Assembly (NCBI RefSeq): GCF_043641555.1
Contig: NZ_JBHZRJ010000001.1
Coordinates: 496,001 to 560,000, forward strand
Direction of reading: 5' to 3'
Length of the DNA: 64,000 nucleotides
Source of the DNA: Saccharospirillum alexandrii_A
GTDB lineage: Bacteria > Pseudomonadota > Gammaproteobacteria > Pseudomonadales > Natronospirillaceae
Below, piece after piece: positions 33,394-42,974 of the stretch; position 1 is the first letter of the stretch, and the number at the start of each line of letters is the position of its first letter. Under the pieces are notes generated by a model that ran no database searches, was not told where the DNA came from, and saw only the letters and a list, made by a program, of their open reading frames with translations. Made by a program: the position numbers and the translations under genes.

Positions 33394-35100
33394 TCAAAAC
33401 AAACAATAACGTTGTGCCAGTGGCAGTTCGGTTGCTGGCTCGCACGTAAGCAGTTTTCCGTCTGCGCGTACCTCATAGGTTTGCGGGTCGACGGTGATGT
33501 CTGGTTGCCAGTCGTTCAAAACCATGTCGGCTTTGTTGATGGTTCGGGTGTTCTTGCAGGCGACCAGCGTGCGCTGCAAGCCGAGTTGTTCGCCGATGTT
33601 TGCATCCAGTGCTGCCTGGCTGGTAAAGGTGACACTCAACTGAGCGGGTGCCTGGCCGAAGCTGCCGAACATGGGGCGGTAGTGCATGGGCTGCGGCGTT
33701 GGGATGGACGCATTGGGGTCGCCCATTGGGGCTGCTGCAATCATGCCTCCTTTGATGATTAATGACGGTTTGATGCCAAAGAAGGCGGGTTTCCATAGCA
33801 CCAGATCGGCCAGTTTTCCGGCTTCAATGGAACCCACTTCATGGGCGATGCCATGAGTGATAGCCGGGTTGATGGTGTATTTGGCAATGTAGCGCCGGGC
33901 GCGAAAATTATCGGTACCCCGGTCGAGGTCTTCGGCGAGCAGGCCGCGTTGCTTTTTCATCTTGTCGGCGGTTTGCCAGGTGCGGGTAATCACCTCGCCG
34001 ACCCGACCCATGGCTTGTGAATCTGACGCGATCATGCTGAAAGCACCCAGGTCGTGAAACAGGTCTTCGGCAGCGATGGTCTCCTTGCGAATCCGCGAGT
34101 CAGCGAAGGCCACGTCTTCGGGTATTTTCGAATCGAGGTGATGGCAGACCATCAGCATGTCGAGGTGCTCATCGACCGTGTTGACGGTGTAAGGCCGGGT
34201 TGGGTTGGTCGATGAAGGCAATACGTTGGAATAGGCACAGGCTTTGATGATGTCGGGTGCGTGTCCACCGCCTGCGCCTTCGGTGTGGTAGGTATGAATG
34301 ACCCGGCCTTTGAAGGCGTTGATGGTATCGTCGACAAAGCCGCTTTCGTTCAGGGTGTCGGTGTGAATTGCGATCTGAACGTCGTAGCGGTCAGCGACGC
34401 TCAGACAGGCGTCGATGGCCGCTGGTGTGGTACCCCAGTCTTCGTGAAGTTTTAATCCGCAGGCGCCGGCGAGTAGTTGCTCCTCCAGCGCCACAGGCTG
34501 GCTGGCGTTGCCTTTACCCATAAATCCCAGGTTCATGGGCATGGCGTCGGTGGCTTGCAGCATTTTACCGATGTACCAGGGGCCCGGTGTGCAGGTAGTG
34601 GCGTTGGTTCCGGTGGCCGGACCAGTGCCACCACCGAGCATGGTGGTGACGCCAGACATCAGCGCTTCTTCGATTTGTTGCGGGCAAATAAAATGAATGT
34701 GCGCGTCGATGCCGCCAGCGGTGAGTATTGAGCCTTCACCGGCAATGATTTCGGTACCGGGGCCGATGATGATGTCGACGTTGTCCTGAATATCCGGATT
34801 GCCGGCTTTGCCGAGTGTGACGATGCGACCGTTATTGATGCCAACGTCGGTTTTAACGATGCCCCAGTGGTCGAGCACCACGGCGTTGGTGATCACCAGG
34901 TCCATCGCGACATCGCAACTGACCTGGCTTTGCCCCATGCCGTCGCGAATGACTTTACCACCACCGAATTTAACTTCGTCGCCATAGGTGGCACTGTCGG
35001 ATTCAATTTCGATCCAGAGGTCGGTATCGCCGAGGCGAATGCGGTCGCCGGTAGTCGGTCCGAACATCTGGGCGTACGTGGTGCGATCCATTGTTGTCAT
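33394..35100 (-). CDS. ureC: Urease catalytic subunit alpha
   Basis: The 568-residue protein hydrolyses urea to ammonia and carbamate with two nickel ions. The active-site elements are all visible: HIHF in GGIDAHIHFICPQQ, the carbamylated Lys in GLKLHEDWG, His in IHTDTLNE and HTEGAGGGHAPD, MVCHHLD of the mobile flap (with its Cys and His), and the Asp in IASDSQAMGR. Length matches the 566-570 of bacterial UreC. The ATG overlaps the stop of ureB by four bases. It ends next to palindrome R7. Confidence 0.98.
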   Translation of the reverse strand: MTTMDRTTYAQMFGPTTGDRIRLGDTDLWIEIESDSATYGDEVKFGGGKVIRDGMGQSQVSCDVAMDLVITNAVVLDHWGIVKTDVGINNGRIVTLGKAGNPDIQDNVDIIIGPGTEIIAGEGSILTAGGIDAHIHFICPQQIEEALMSGVTTMLGGGTGPATGTNATTCTPGPWYIGKMLQATDAMPMNLGFMGKGNASQPVALEEQLLAGACGLKLHEDWGTTPAAIDACLSVADRYDVQIAIHTDTLNESGFVDDTINAFKGRVIHTYHTEGAGGGHAPDIIKACAYSNVLPSSTNPTRPYTVNTVDEHLDMLMVCHHLDSKIPEDVAFADSRIRKETIAAEDLFHDLGAFSMIASDSQAMGRVGEVITRTWQTADKMKKQRGLLAEDLDRGTDNFRARRYIAKYTINPAITHGIAHEVGSIEAGKLADLVLWKPAFFGIKPSLIIKGGMIAAAPMGDPNASIPTPQPMHYRPMFGSFGQAPAQLSVTFTSQAALDANIGEQLGLQRTLVACKNTRTINKADMVLNDWQPDITVDPQTYEVRADGKLLTCEPATELPLAQRYCLF

Positions 35101-35423
35101 TGTTGGGCTCCCTGATCCAATGCGCCCATGACATCACCCCGGAAACCGTAAACTTTCCGGAGCCCGGCGTAGGCGACCAGTTCGACAGTGCGACTTTGCC
35201 CGGGTTCAAAGCGTACGGCCGTGCCAGCGGCGATGTTGAGGCGAAAGCCGCGCGCGGCTATACGGTCGAATGAGAGGGCGGGGTTGGTTTCAGCGAAGTG
35301 ATAATGAGACCCAACCTGCACCGGCCGGTCACCGGTGTTCTCTACGGTCAGCTGTAAGGTGGCGCGCCCGGCATTGAGGGTAATGGACCCTTCGCCGACC
35401 TGAATTTCCCCTGGTATCATCAT
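35097..35423 (-). CDS. ureB: Urease subunit beta
   Basis: The 108-residue beta-sheet subunit shows MIPGEI, VENTGDRPVQVGSHYHFAETN and RLNIAAGTAVRFEPGQSRTVELV, all standard. It contributes to the urease trimer and docks the accessory proteins. AGGAG lies six bases upstream of the ATG. It is 35 bases after ureA and overlaps ureC by ATGA. Confidence 0.97.
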   Translation of the reverse strand: MMIPGEIQVGEGSITLNAGRATLQLTVENTGDRPVQVGSHYHFAETNPALSFDRIAARGFRLNIAAGTAVRFEPGQSRTVELVAYAGLRKVYGFRGDVMGALDQGAQQ

Positions 35424-35458
35424 TAGGAGCTCCTGTGTACGTTGCGCTTTGCGGTCAA

Positions 35459-35761
35459 CTAAATAATCGGGTTATGAACAGTGACCAGTTTGGTCCCATC
35501 CGGAAATGTGGCTTCCACCTGGACTTCGGTAATCAGGTCAGCGATGCCATCCATCACCTGGTCTGCTGTCAGCCAGGTTTTTCCTTCACCCATCAGTTCG
35601 GCGACGGTTTTCCCATCCCGGGCGCCTTCCAGAATATTCATGCTGAGATAGGCAACCGCCTCGGGATAATTCAGTTTGAGGCCACGGTTGAGTCGGCGCT
35701 CGGCCAACAGGGCGGCGGTAAAAACCAGCAGCTTGTCTTTCTCTCTTGGCAGTAATTCCAT
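35459..35761 (-). CDS. ureA: Urease subunit gamma
   Basis: The 100-residue helical subunit is complete: MELLPREKDKLLVFTAALLAE, LNYPEAVAYLSMNILEGARDG, and VEATFPDGTKLVTVHNPI at the end. AGGAGACAAAG precedes the ATG. Palindrome R8 lies between it and ureD. Confidence 0.98.
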   Translation of the reverse strand: MELLPREKDKLLVFTAALLAERRLNRGLKLNYPEAVAYLSMNILEGARDGKTVAELMGEGKTWLTADQVMDGIADLITEVQVEATFPDGTKLVTVHNPII

Positions 35762-35800
35762 CTTTGTCTCCTGGTTGCATTAGGTACGTGCCAGTGGTCC

Positions 35801-35913
35801 GTGCAAGCGACCCGGAGTACTCGATCGGGGCCGCCGTGAATACTTCCATGTAGGCTTAGCCTCGACATCCATGTCTCGGATATCCCCGATCGAGTACTCC
35901 GGGCCGCTTTCAC
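35801..35913 (-). repeat. 113-bp palindromic element, copy R8
   Basis: It lies between ureD and ureA. The inner arms CCCGGAGTACTCGATCGGGG and complement are an exact match, and the outer parts GTGCAAGCG/CGCTTTCAC pair with one mismatch. The reverse-orientation core is degenerate, with apical stem CGACATCCATGTCTCG. Confidence 0.88.
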
Positions 35914-35946
35914 TTTCCTGGCAACCTTCACGAAAATTTGCATTAA

Positions 35947-36819
35947 CTAAGTTGCCCAGATTCTCGGTTCACATACTGAGCGACTAAATAACTGTTGCCT
36001 CACTGGTGCCCAGCACTGTGTGAGCAATTTTTTAACCGGCTCCGCACGATTAGCCAGCGCTCGGATTACGAGGTACCGGTCGACTTGTGATACCCCTGCC
36101 AGCTCTGAAAACTCCGAGCAATGGTGTTTCAGCTGTTTCATTGCATCGGGTTCCAGTGGTTCGTGAAATGGTCCGGCAATCATGATGGCGTTGACGCTGT
36201 GGTCGCGAAAACCGAGGCGGCCGTTGAGTGCTTTTCGGTTGGCGTTGGTAAGGTGCAGGTGTTCGCGCAGAGCGACCCGGCCGTTTTCAATGACCTGCAA
36301 GCGTTGGCTTAATTCTCCCGACTGAAACGGTTGTTTGCTGGCCGGTAGCCCCAGGCAGGTAATGTCCCATCCGATGAACCGGGCACCGTCGTTCAGGTGA
36401 ATGTCGGTATCCAGGCGAGCGCGGGCATCGGGGTAGAGCAGGGTTTCCTGGGGCAGCCATTCAAGTGTTGCGTTTTCATGGGCATTGAGTGATATGTGTT
36501 GGTGTTGCAGTGTTCTGTCGGGACGTGCCCGGTATGCACGGCCTGCGCCGGGCGTAGTTAGCAGGGCGTGGGCGTTTTGGTCAACGTTGACAGCAATCTG
36601 TAAGTGATCGCCGGAAACCAGGCCGCCAGGCGGGTGTAATAAATACGCATGGGCGCAGTCCGACCCTTCCGGGTAGAAAGGTTTCTGCACATAGAGTGGG
36701 CCCTGGTGGTTGCAGCGCGATAATTGCGTGCCTCGAGGGCCGTGGGTAAAACCCAGGTTTAACCAGGCGGCCCATTCGGAGGCTTGTATCGTTGGTGGTA
36801 ACGGTGCCCGACTGTTCAT
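35947..36819 (-). CDS. ureD: Urease accessory protein UreD
   Basis: The 290-residue protein is the scaffold that binds apo-urease and UreF. Typical segments are YVQKPFYPEGSDCAHAYLLHPPGGLVSGDHLQI and LLTTPGAGRAYRA, with WLPQETLLYPDARARLDTDIHL further on. It has AGGAG upstream of its ATG and lies 13 bases after urtE, so urea transport and urease synthesis share one transcript. Confidence 0.95.
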   Translation of the reverse strand: MNSRAPLPPTIQASEWAAWLNLGFTHGPRGTQLSRCNHQGPLYVQKPFYPEGSDCAHAYLLHPPGGLVSGDHLQIAVNVDQNAHALLTTPGAGRAYRARPDRTLQHQHISLNAHENATLEWLPQETLLYPDARARLDTDIHLNDGARFIGWDITCLGLPASKQPFQSGELSQRLQVIENGRVALREHLHLTNANRKALNGRLGFRDHSVNAIMIAGPFHEPLEPDAMKQLKHHCSEFSELAGVSQVDRYLVIRALANRAEPVKKLLTQCWAPVRQQLFSRSVCEPRIWAT

Positions 36820-36832
36820 GGTACTGCGTCTC

Positions 36833-37528
36833 CTAAACGGCCAGGTGCTGTCGGATGAGTTGGTCGTTGAGATTGGCCATCTGGTCGCTGGCGACGACGC
36901 GGCCTTTCTCCATCAATCGGAATTCCTGGCCGACGCGGCGGGCGAAGCCGAGTTTTTGTTCAACCAGCACAACGGTCAGCCCGTCTTCCTGATTCAGCTT
37001 TTGAATCACATCGCCGATTTGGGTAACGATGTTGGGTTGAATGCCTTCGTTGGGCTCATCGAGAATCAGAACCCTGGGGTCGATGACCAGAGCACGGCCG
37101 ATGGCGAGTTGTTGCTGCTGTCCACCGGATAGGTCGCCGCCGCGTCGGTGCAGCATGTCGTGCAACACGGGGAACAGCTCAAATATTTTGTCGGGGATGG
37201 CTTTGGCTTTGTCAGCGCGTGCACCGAGGCCAATGCGCAGGTTTTCTTCGACACTGAGCATCGGGAAGATGTCGCGACCTTGAGGCACATAACCGATGCC
37301 AAGCCGGGCTCGGGCATCGGCGGGTTTCTTGTGCAGGGCTTCGCCGGCGAGGGTGATTTCGCCGCTGCTGATCGGCAGTAAGCCCATCAGGCATTTGAGC
37401 AGGGTGGTTTTGCCGACGCCGTTGCGGCCCATGATACAGGTGCAGCGACCTTCGGGAATGTCGAGATCGAGATCCCAAAGAATATGAGTACCGCCGTAAC
37501 GCTGGTTGACGCCGTTTACGCTGATCAT
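36833..37528 (-). CDS. urtE: Urea ABC transporter ATP-binding protein UrtE
   Basis: The 231-residue ATPase has Walker A GRNGVGKTTLL, Q-loop YVPQGRDIFP, signature LSGGQQQQLAIGRAL and Walker B VLILDEPNEGIQP. It belongs to the LivF-like half of branched-chain/urea type ABC transporters, and NEGIQPNIV is typical of UrtE. It powers urea uptake with UrtD. Its ATG overlaps the urtD stop (ATGA). Confidence 0.95.
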   Translation of the reverse strand: MISVNGVNQRYGGTHILWDLDLDIPEGRCTCIMGRNGVGKTTLLKCLMGLLPISSGEITLAGEALHKKPADARARLGIGYVPQGRDIFPMLSVEENLRIGLGARADKAKAIPDKIFELFPVLHDMLHRRGGDLSGGQQQQLAIGRALVIDPRVLILDEPNEGIQPNIVTQIGDVIQKLNQEDGLTVVLVEQKLGFARRVGQEFRLMEKGRVVASDQMANLNDQLIRQHLAV

Positions 37529-38358
37529 GGCGCTTCTCCCAAATAGACTTCGATGACATCGGGGTGGTTTTGAACGTGATCCATGCTGCCCTCGGCCAAT
37601 ACCGAACCCTGGTGCAATACTGTGACGGTGCGTGCGATGCTGCGTACAAATTCCATGTCGTGCTCCACCACCACCACGGTGTGTTTACCGGCCAGTGACG
37701 TCAGCAACTCAGCGGTACGCTCGGTTTCCTCAGCGGTCATGCCGGCGACGGGTTCGTCGATGAGCAGCAACCTGGGTTCGGAGACCAGCAACATGCCGAT
37801 TTCCAGCCATTGTTTTTGACCGTGAGACAAGGCGCCTGCCAATTGAAACCGATGATCCGTTAAGCCAATGGTGGCCAGTACGGTGTCGATCCGGTCAATC
37901 TCGGAGGGGCTTAGGCGGGCCAGCAGGGTGGGTAGCAACCGCTTGTTGCTTTTCAGTGCCAGTTCCAAATTGTCGAATACGCTCTGGGCTTCAAATACGG
38001 TCGGTTTCTGGAATTTTCGACCAATGCCGAGTTCGGCGATGTCCGCTTCGCTGTACTTAAGCAGGTTGATGGTCTGGCCAAAGAACACGCTGCCTGAGTC
38101 GCATTGGGTTTTGCCGGTAATCACATCCATCAGGGTGGTCTTACCGGCGCCGTTGGCGCCGATCAGACATCTCAGTTCGCCATCGTTGATGTAGAGGTTC
38201 AAGTTGTTCAGCGCCTTGAAGCCATCGAAGCTGAGGTTCAAGTCTTCGATGTACAGCAGGATGTCTTTATCGACATTGATGCTGGCAGCAGGCGGTTGTA
38301 AAAAAGGCCAGACCTGGTCGCGTCGCATCAGTTCGGCGGTATTGGAAAATGCCGTCAT
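37525..38358 (-). CDS. urtD: Urea ABC transporter ATP-binding protein UrtD
   Basis: The 277-residue ATPase is the LivG-like partner: Walker A IGANGAGKTTLMD, signature LSHGQKQWLEIGMLL (the family's variant LSHGQ), Walker B LLLIDEPVAGMT. An N-terminal extension of about 30 residues precedes the ABC domain. The start at 38358 overlaps the urtC stop by four bases. Confidence 0.95.
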   Translation of the reverse strand: MTAFSNTAELMRRDQVWPFLQPPAASINVDKDILLYIEDLNLSFDGFKALNNLNLYINDGELRCLIGANGAGKTTLMDVITGKTQCDSGSVFFGQTINLLKYSEADIAELGIGRKFQKPTVFEAQSVFDNLELALKSNKRLLPTLLARLSPSEIDRIDTVLATIGLTDHRFQLAGALSHGQKQWLEIGMLLVSEPRLLLIDEPVAGMTAEETERTAELLTSLAGKHTVVVVEHDMEFVRSIARTVTVLHQGSVLAEGSMDHVQNHPDVIEVYLGEAP

Positions 38359-39512
38359 GAGGTGGCCTCCTGGTTGTGTTGCGGGGGCTCATCGCTGCTC
38401 CGGCTGCGTTTCCATGAAGTGGTTAACTGGCCGTAGACACCGGCTAGGCCTTTGGGCAGAAACAGGGTAACCAGAACAAAGAGTGCGCCGAGCATGAACA
38501 GCCAACCGTCTGGCATTATTGCGGTAAAGCGGGTTTTGGCGTAGTTAACCAGCAGAGCGCCGATGACGGCACCATACAACGTACCCCGGCCACCCACGGC
38601 TACCCAGACGACGATTTCAATGGAGTTCAGTGGCGCAAACTCACCCGGGTTGATGATGCCGACCTGGGGCACGTAGAGGGCACCGGCGATACCGGCGATC
38701 ATGGCGGAATAGACGAAAAGCGCGACCTTGTAGCGGTCGGTCCGGTAACCCAGAAAACGAACACGGGGCTCGCCATCACGAATGGCTTCGATCACCTTGC
38801 CAAGTCGAGACTTCAGCACCCAGTGGCTGAGCATGAAAATGGCGGCCAGAAGCCCGGCTGTGCACAGCAACAGCGCAACCCGGGTGGTGTCGGCCTGCAA
38901 ACTGAAGCCAAGCAGGTCTTTGAAATCGGTAAGCCCGTTGTTGCCACCAAAGCCCATTTCGTTGCGGAAGAAAGCCAGCATCAGTGCGTAAGTAAGCGCC
39001 TGGGTGATGATCGACAGGTATACACCGGTAACGCGGGAATGGAAGGCGAGCCAGCCAAACACAAAGGCGAGCAGGCCCGGTACCAGTAAGACCATTAGCA
39101 TGGCAAACCAGAACTGGTCCATACCGAGCCAGTACCAGGGCAAAACATCCCAGTCCAGAAACACCATAAAGTCAGGCAGGATTGGGTCGCCATAAACACC
39201 GCGACTGCCAATCTGGCGCATCAGGTACATGCCCATGGCGTAACCGCCCAGTGCAAAGAAGGCGCCGTGACCGAGACTTAGAATGCCGCAATAGCCCCAC
39301 ACAATATCAACCGCTAGAGCGAGCATGGCAAAGCTCAGGTATTTGCCGAGCAGGGTAATGGTGTAGGTGGACACGTGCAGCGCCGAGTCGGCCGGTATCC
39401 ACAGGTTGCCAATCGCCGCCAGCACCGTTAGCGTCATGAGTACGGTAACGAAAGGCAATACCGGACTGCCAAGACTGTTACGGCGAGACAGAAAGGTGTT
39501 CAGCAGGGTCAT
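38355..39512 (-). CDS. urtC: Urea ABC transporter permease UrtC
   Basis: The 385-residue permease has about ten spans; YCGILSLGHGAFFALGGYAMG and KSRLGKVIEAIRDGEPRVRFLGY (with the ATPase-contact loop) are standard for LivM/UrtC proteins. It forms the urea channel with UrtB. It overlaps its neighbours by ATGA on both sides. Confidence 0.95.
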   Translation of the reverse strand: MTLLNTFLSRRNSLGSPVLPFVTVLMTLTVLAAIGNLWIPADSALHVSTYTITLLGKYLSFAMLALAVDIVWGYCGILSLGHGAFFALGGYAMGMYLMRQIGSRGVYGDPILPDFMVFLDWDVLPWYWLGMDQFWFAMLMVLLVPGLLAFVFGWLAFHSRVTGVYLSIITQALTYALMLAFFRNEMGFGGNNGLTDFKDLLGFSLQADTTRVALLLCTAGLLAAIFMLSHWVLKSRLGKVIEAIRDGEPRVRFLGYRTDRYKVALFVYSAMIAGIAGALYVPQVGIINPGEFAPLNSIEIVVWVAVGGRGTLYGAVIGALLVNYAKTRFTAIMPDGWLFMLGALFVLVTLFLPKGLAGVYGQLTTSWKRSRSSDEPPQHNQEATS

Positions 39513-41116
39513 TCAGCCGCCCTCCCGCGTTGCGGAAACAGACCCTTGGGTCGTTTCTGAATAAACAGGATGATGAACACCAGCACCAGAATACTGGCCA
39601 GTACCGTACCGGTAACCGGTTCCAGAAACTTGTTGGCGATGCCAAGCGTAAAGGCCGCGACTAACGTACCCAGTAAATTGCCGACTCCGCCGAACACCAC
39701 GACCATAAAGGAATCAATGATGTAAGCCTGGCCAAGGTTTGGCCCAACGTTGGTGAGCTGGCTGAGCGCGACACCACCAATGCCCGCGATGCCCGAGCCC
39801 AAACCAAAGGTCAGGGCATCGACCCGGTCGGTTTTAATGCCCATGGCTTTGGCCATGTCCCGGTTTTGTGATACAGCGCGTACGTATAAACCGAGGGCGG
39901 TTTTTTTCATGATCACCAGCAGGGCGACAAACACGATCAGCGCAAAAATCAGAATGGTTAACCGGTTATAGGTCAGTGACAACACCGGGTTGATTTCCAG
40001 TGAACCACTCATCCAGTCCGGTGCAGCGACGCGACGATTCAGTGGCGAAAACACGGTGCGGACTAGTTGCTGCAGAATCAGGCTGATACCAAAGGTGGCG
40101 AGCAGCGTTTCCAGAGGCCGGCCGTGCAAGAAACGAATAACGCAGCGTTCGATCAGAATGCCGAACAGCCCCGCGACGATAAAGGCGGCCGGTATGGCGA
40201 CCCAGAGTGAGTAGTTGATGAAGCCCGGCATCAGAAGCTGAACCACGTAGGTGGTGTAAGCACCGAGCATCAGCATTTCACCATGGGCCATATTGATGAC
40301 ACCCATGACACCGAAGGTGATGGCCAGCCCAATGGCGGCGAGTAACAGTACCGAGCCCAGGCTAAGCCCGAAGAACAACTGGTCGATGTAGCCGTAGAAC
40401 GTCACCTTGCCGTCGATTTTTTGCAAGGCAGCGGTAGCGGCTTCGCGCACGGCGGGGTTGTCGGCATTGCGTTCCAGATCGAACAACAGGTTGCGCGCTT
40501 CGGGTTGCAGGCGATCCGACAGCGTGTCGATGGCGGTGATCTGAGCCTCGACTGTATTTCCAGACTGTGCACTGTACATTGCCAGCGCCAGGTCAATGGA
40601 TGACAGCACGGTACGGTTGGATTCTTCGCGGCGCAGCTCGGCCAGATCGTCAGCGGTTGCAGCGTCCAGCGTTGTCAACAAAGACAGAACAGCCGCACTG
40701 CGCAAGGCGGGCTCCGGGCTGCGAAGTTGCAGTCGGCCTATGGCGCTGCTGAGAAAGTTTCGCAGGTTATTGTTTACGCGTATCTTGCTAACATCGCGCC
40801 GTCCCAAAGGCTCAATCGCGGTGCCGCTTTGAAATTCGGTGTACTGGTCGGTGCCGTTGACATCGACAATGGATACTAATACCTGGTCGGCTTTGCGAAA
40901 GTGCAGATTGCCATCCAGCAAGGTTTGAAACAGTGGCAAAACCTCAGGGTGTCCGGTCGCCTCTATTTTTTCCAGTATGGGTTGGGTGGTGTTGAGGTCG
41001 GCCTCGGTCAGCGCCATCAACAAGTCGTCATACGACGAGGTGGTATCGGTTTCGGCCATCGTCGGGGTCGACCACAACGCCAGCCAGCACCCGAACATCA
41101 ACAAGGCTTGTTTCAC
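39509..41116 (-). CDS. urtB: Urea ABC transporter permease UrtB
   Basis: The 535-residue protein has a signal peptide (KQALLMFGCWLALWSTPTMA), a periplasmic region of about 220 residues built of Leu/Ala-rich helical repeats, and then a LivH-like permease with GVMGVINMAHGEMLMLGAYTTY. The long N-terminal region is typical of proteobacterial UrtB. The start is most likely GTG at 41116, six bases after GGAGG; the frame opens further upstream only from a TTG overlapping that site. Confidence 0.93.
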   Translation of the reverse strand: MKQALLMFGCWLALWSTPTMAETDTTSSYDDLLMALTEADLNTTQPILEKIEATGHPEVLPLFQTLLDGNLHFRKADQVLVSIVDVNGTDQYTEFQSGTAIEPLGRRDVSKIRVNNNLRNFLSSAIGRLQLRSPEPALRSAAVLSLLTTLDAATADDLAELRREESNRTVLSSIDLALAMYSAQSGNTVEAQITAIDTLSDRLQPEARNLLFDLERNADNPAVREAATAALQKIDGKVTFYGYIDQLFFGLSLGSVLLLAAIGLAITFGVMGVINMAHGEMLMLGAYTTYVVQLLMPGFINYSLWVAIPAAFIVAGLFGILIERCVIRFLHGRPLETLLATFGISLILQQLVRTVFSPLNRRVAAPDWMSGSLEINPVLSLTYNRLTILIFALIVFVALLVIMKKTALGLYVRAVSQNRDMAKAMGIKTDRVDALTFGLGSGIAGIGGVALSQLTNVGPNLGQAYIIDSFMVVVFGGVGNLLGTLVAAFTLGIANKFLEPVTGTVLASILVLVFIILFIQKRPKGLFPQRGRAAE

Positions 41117-41195
41117 GGCATCCTCCGCAGGCAATCAATGAAGTGCAATAAAAGAAGGGCGGCAGAACCGCCCCAAGGGAGAGTCGATTTAAGCC

Positions 41196-42482
41196 TCAGT
41201 ACACGGTGCCGGAGCAGGTGCCGGTTTCAGTGTTGTAATTGCCACACTTCAACGGAGCGGACCAGTCAGCCAGTAGCATCTTCGACCCGGGCAGGTAATC
41301 AGACCAAGCATCACCCGGTACTACGCCAGCGGTCTGCCAGACAATCTCGAACTGACCGTCATCCTGAATTTCACCGATCAGAACCGGTTTGCTCAGGTGG
41401 TGGTTCTTGTTCATTACCGCAGTACCGCCAGACAGGTTGGCAACGGTCTGGCCAATCATCGCCTGTTCAACGGCGTCGACATCGGTAGTGCCTGCCTGCT
41501 CAACCGCCTGAACCCACATCTTGAAGCCGATGTAAGTCGCTTCCATCGGGTCGTTGGTGACGCGGTCTTCATCGCCAATGTAGGCGTGCCACATATCGAT
41601 GAAGTCGTAGTTCACATCGGCATCCACACTCTGGAAGTAGTTCCAGGCTGCCAGGTGTCCAACCAATGGCGTGGTGTCGAAGCCGGAGAGTTCCTCTTCA
41701 CCTACGGAGAAGGCGATAACCGGAATGTCGGCAGAAGACACACCCTGGTTACCCAGTTCCTTGTAGAACGGAACGTTGGCATCACCGTTAATGGTAGAAA
41801 CCACCGCGGTCTTTTTACCGGCACTGCCGAAGGTTTTAATGTCGGAGACGATCGACTGCCAGTCTGAGTGCGAGAACGGCGTGTAATTGATCATGATGTC
41901 TTCTTCGGCCACACCCAGATCAAGCAGGTAGGCTTCCAGAATCTTGTTGGTCGTGCGCGGGTAAACGTAGTCGGTTCCCGCCAGTACCCAGCGCTCTACA
42001 CCCAGCTCGTTGCGCAGGTAGTCAACCGCAGGAATCGCCTGCTGGTTCGGTGCAGCGCCGGTGTAGAAAACGTTTTTGGAAGACTCTTCGCCTTCATACT
42101 GAACCGGGTAAAACATCAGGCCGTTCAGTTCTTCGAGCACGGGCAACACGGATTTGCGCGATACCGACGTCCAGCTGCCGAAAATCACATCGACTTCTTC
42201 TTGCGTCAGCAGTTCCCGGGCTTTTTCAGCGAACAGAGGCCAGTTGGAGGCCGGGTCAACAACAACGGCTTCCAGCGGACGGCCGAGCAGGCCACCGGCT
42301 TCGTTCTGTTGTTCCACCATCATCAAAACGGTGTCTTTCAGCGTGGTTTCACTGATTGCCATGGTGCCGGACAGTGAATGCAGTACGCCGACTTTAATCG
42401 GGTCTTCCGCGATGGCGGCGGTGCTCAGTACGGTGGACGCCACGGCAAAGGTGAGGCCCTGGAGTATGGGTTTGAGTGTCAT
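41196..42482 (-). CDS. urtA: Urea ABC transporter substrate-binding protein UrtA
   Basis: The 428-residue protein is exported (MTLKPILQGLTFAVASTVLSTAAIA) and has a type 1 periplasmic-binding fold: KVGVLHSLSGTMAISE, DVIFGSWTSVSRKSVLP, MFYPVQYEGEESSKNVFYTG, and NKNHHLSKPVLIGE. These blocks identify UrtA rather than a branched-chain amino-acid binder. It is the first gene of the transporter-urease transcript. The start at 42482 has GGGGGA upstream. Confidence 0.96.
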   Translation of the reverse strand: MTLKPILQGLTFAVASTVLSTAAIAEDPIKVGVLHSLSGTMAISETTLKDTVLMMVEQQNEAGGLLGRPLEAVVVDPASNWPLFAEKARELLTQEEVDVIFGSWTSVSRKSVLPVLEELNGLMFYPVQYEGEESSKNVFYTGAAPNQQAIPAVDYLRNELGVERWVLAGTDYVYPRTTNKILEAYLLDLGVAEEDIMINYTPFSHSDWQSIVSDIKTFGSAGKKTAVVSTINGDANVPFYKELGNQGVSSADIPVIAFSVGEEELSGFDTTPLVGHLAAWNYFQSVDADVNYDFIDMWHAYIGDEDRVTNDPMEATYIGFKMWVQAVEQAGTTDVDAVEQAMIGQTVANLSGGTAVMNKNHHLSKPVLIGEIQDDGQFEIVWQTAGVVPGDAWSDYLPGSKMLLADWSAPLKCGNYNTETGTCSGTVY

Positions 42483-42690
42483 GCTGTGTTCCCCCTGGTG
42501 TGTGTTCGATTCGGATCGATGACGGTGTGTCAGCACGATCGATTGTTGAACAGCGGGGTGCCAGACGGTATGGGGAGGATGGCGGTGGCCCCTACGTCAT
42601 TTAACGTATGGACAGTGGGAGGTTACTGTTTTTGTGGTGCCAGTCGTAGGTTTTGTGGACGACCGTTGAGCTCAGTTCTAGCCACAAGTC

Positions 42691-42797
42691 GGCCCCGGCC
42701 GCGTTCGTCTTCCACCCGGTCTTGCAGGCATATCCCTGTGCCCAAGACCTACCGCGAGCATCCATGCTCGCTGTGGAAGACGAACCCGGCAGGGGCC
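42691..42797 (-). repeat. Divergent palindromic element, copy R9
   Basis: The arms GCGTTCGTCTTCCAC and GTGGAAGACGAACCCGG pair closely and continue outward to GGCCCC/GGGGCC. The apical stem GCGAGCATCCATGCTCGC keeps the family loop, but the rest of the core is unlike other copies. It lies upstream of urtA in the gap 42483..42974, which otherwise holds only the urtA leader and copy R10. Confidence 0.75.
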
Positions 42798-42842
42798 TTG
42801 GTAGGTTGGTTTCAATTTATGTTTTGGGTAAGCACATTGCGA

Positions 42843-42955
42843 GCGTCGAGTGGCGGTAGTCCCTCTGCGGGGGAGTCCGCAACATGGATGTTGCGGTCTA
42901 GGCTCCATGGACGGATTTACGCCGACCCCGCAGAGGGATTACCGGTAGTCGACGC
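42843..42955 (+). repeat. 113-bp palindromic element, copy R10
   Basis: The arms GCGTCGAG.../...GTCGACGC enclose CCCTCTGCGGGG and its complement. The core is in the reference orientation with apical hairpin CCGCAACATGGATGTTGCGG. It sits in tandem with R9, 46 bases apart, and ends 20 bases before the stop of the CoaBC-like gene. Confidence 0.92.
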
Positions 42956-42974
42956 GGGCTCATGGCAAGAGCGT

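Noticed and set aside
42540..42660. TGGCAC sequences upstream of urtA as sigma-54 promoters
   Set aside because: Both TGGCACC matches lack the GC at the -12 position with correct spacing, so no nitrogen-type promoter could be supported for urtA despite expectation.
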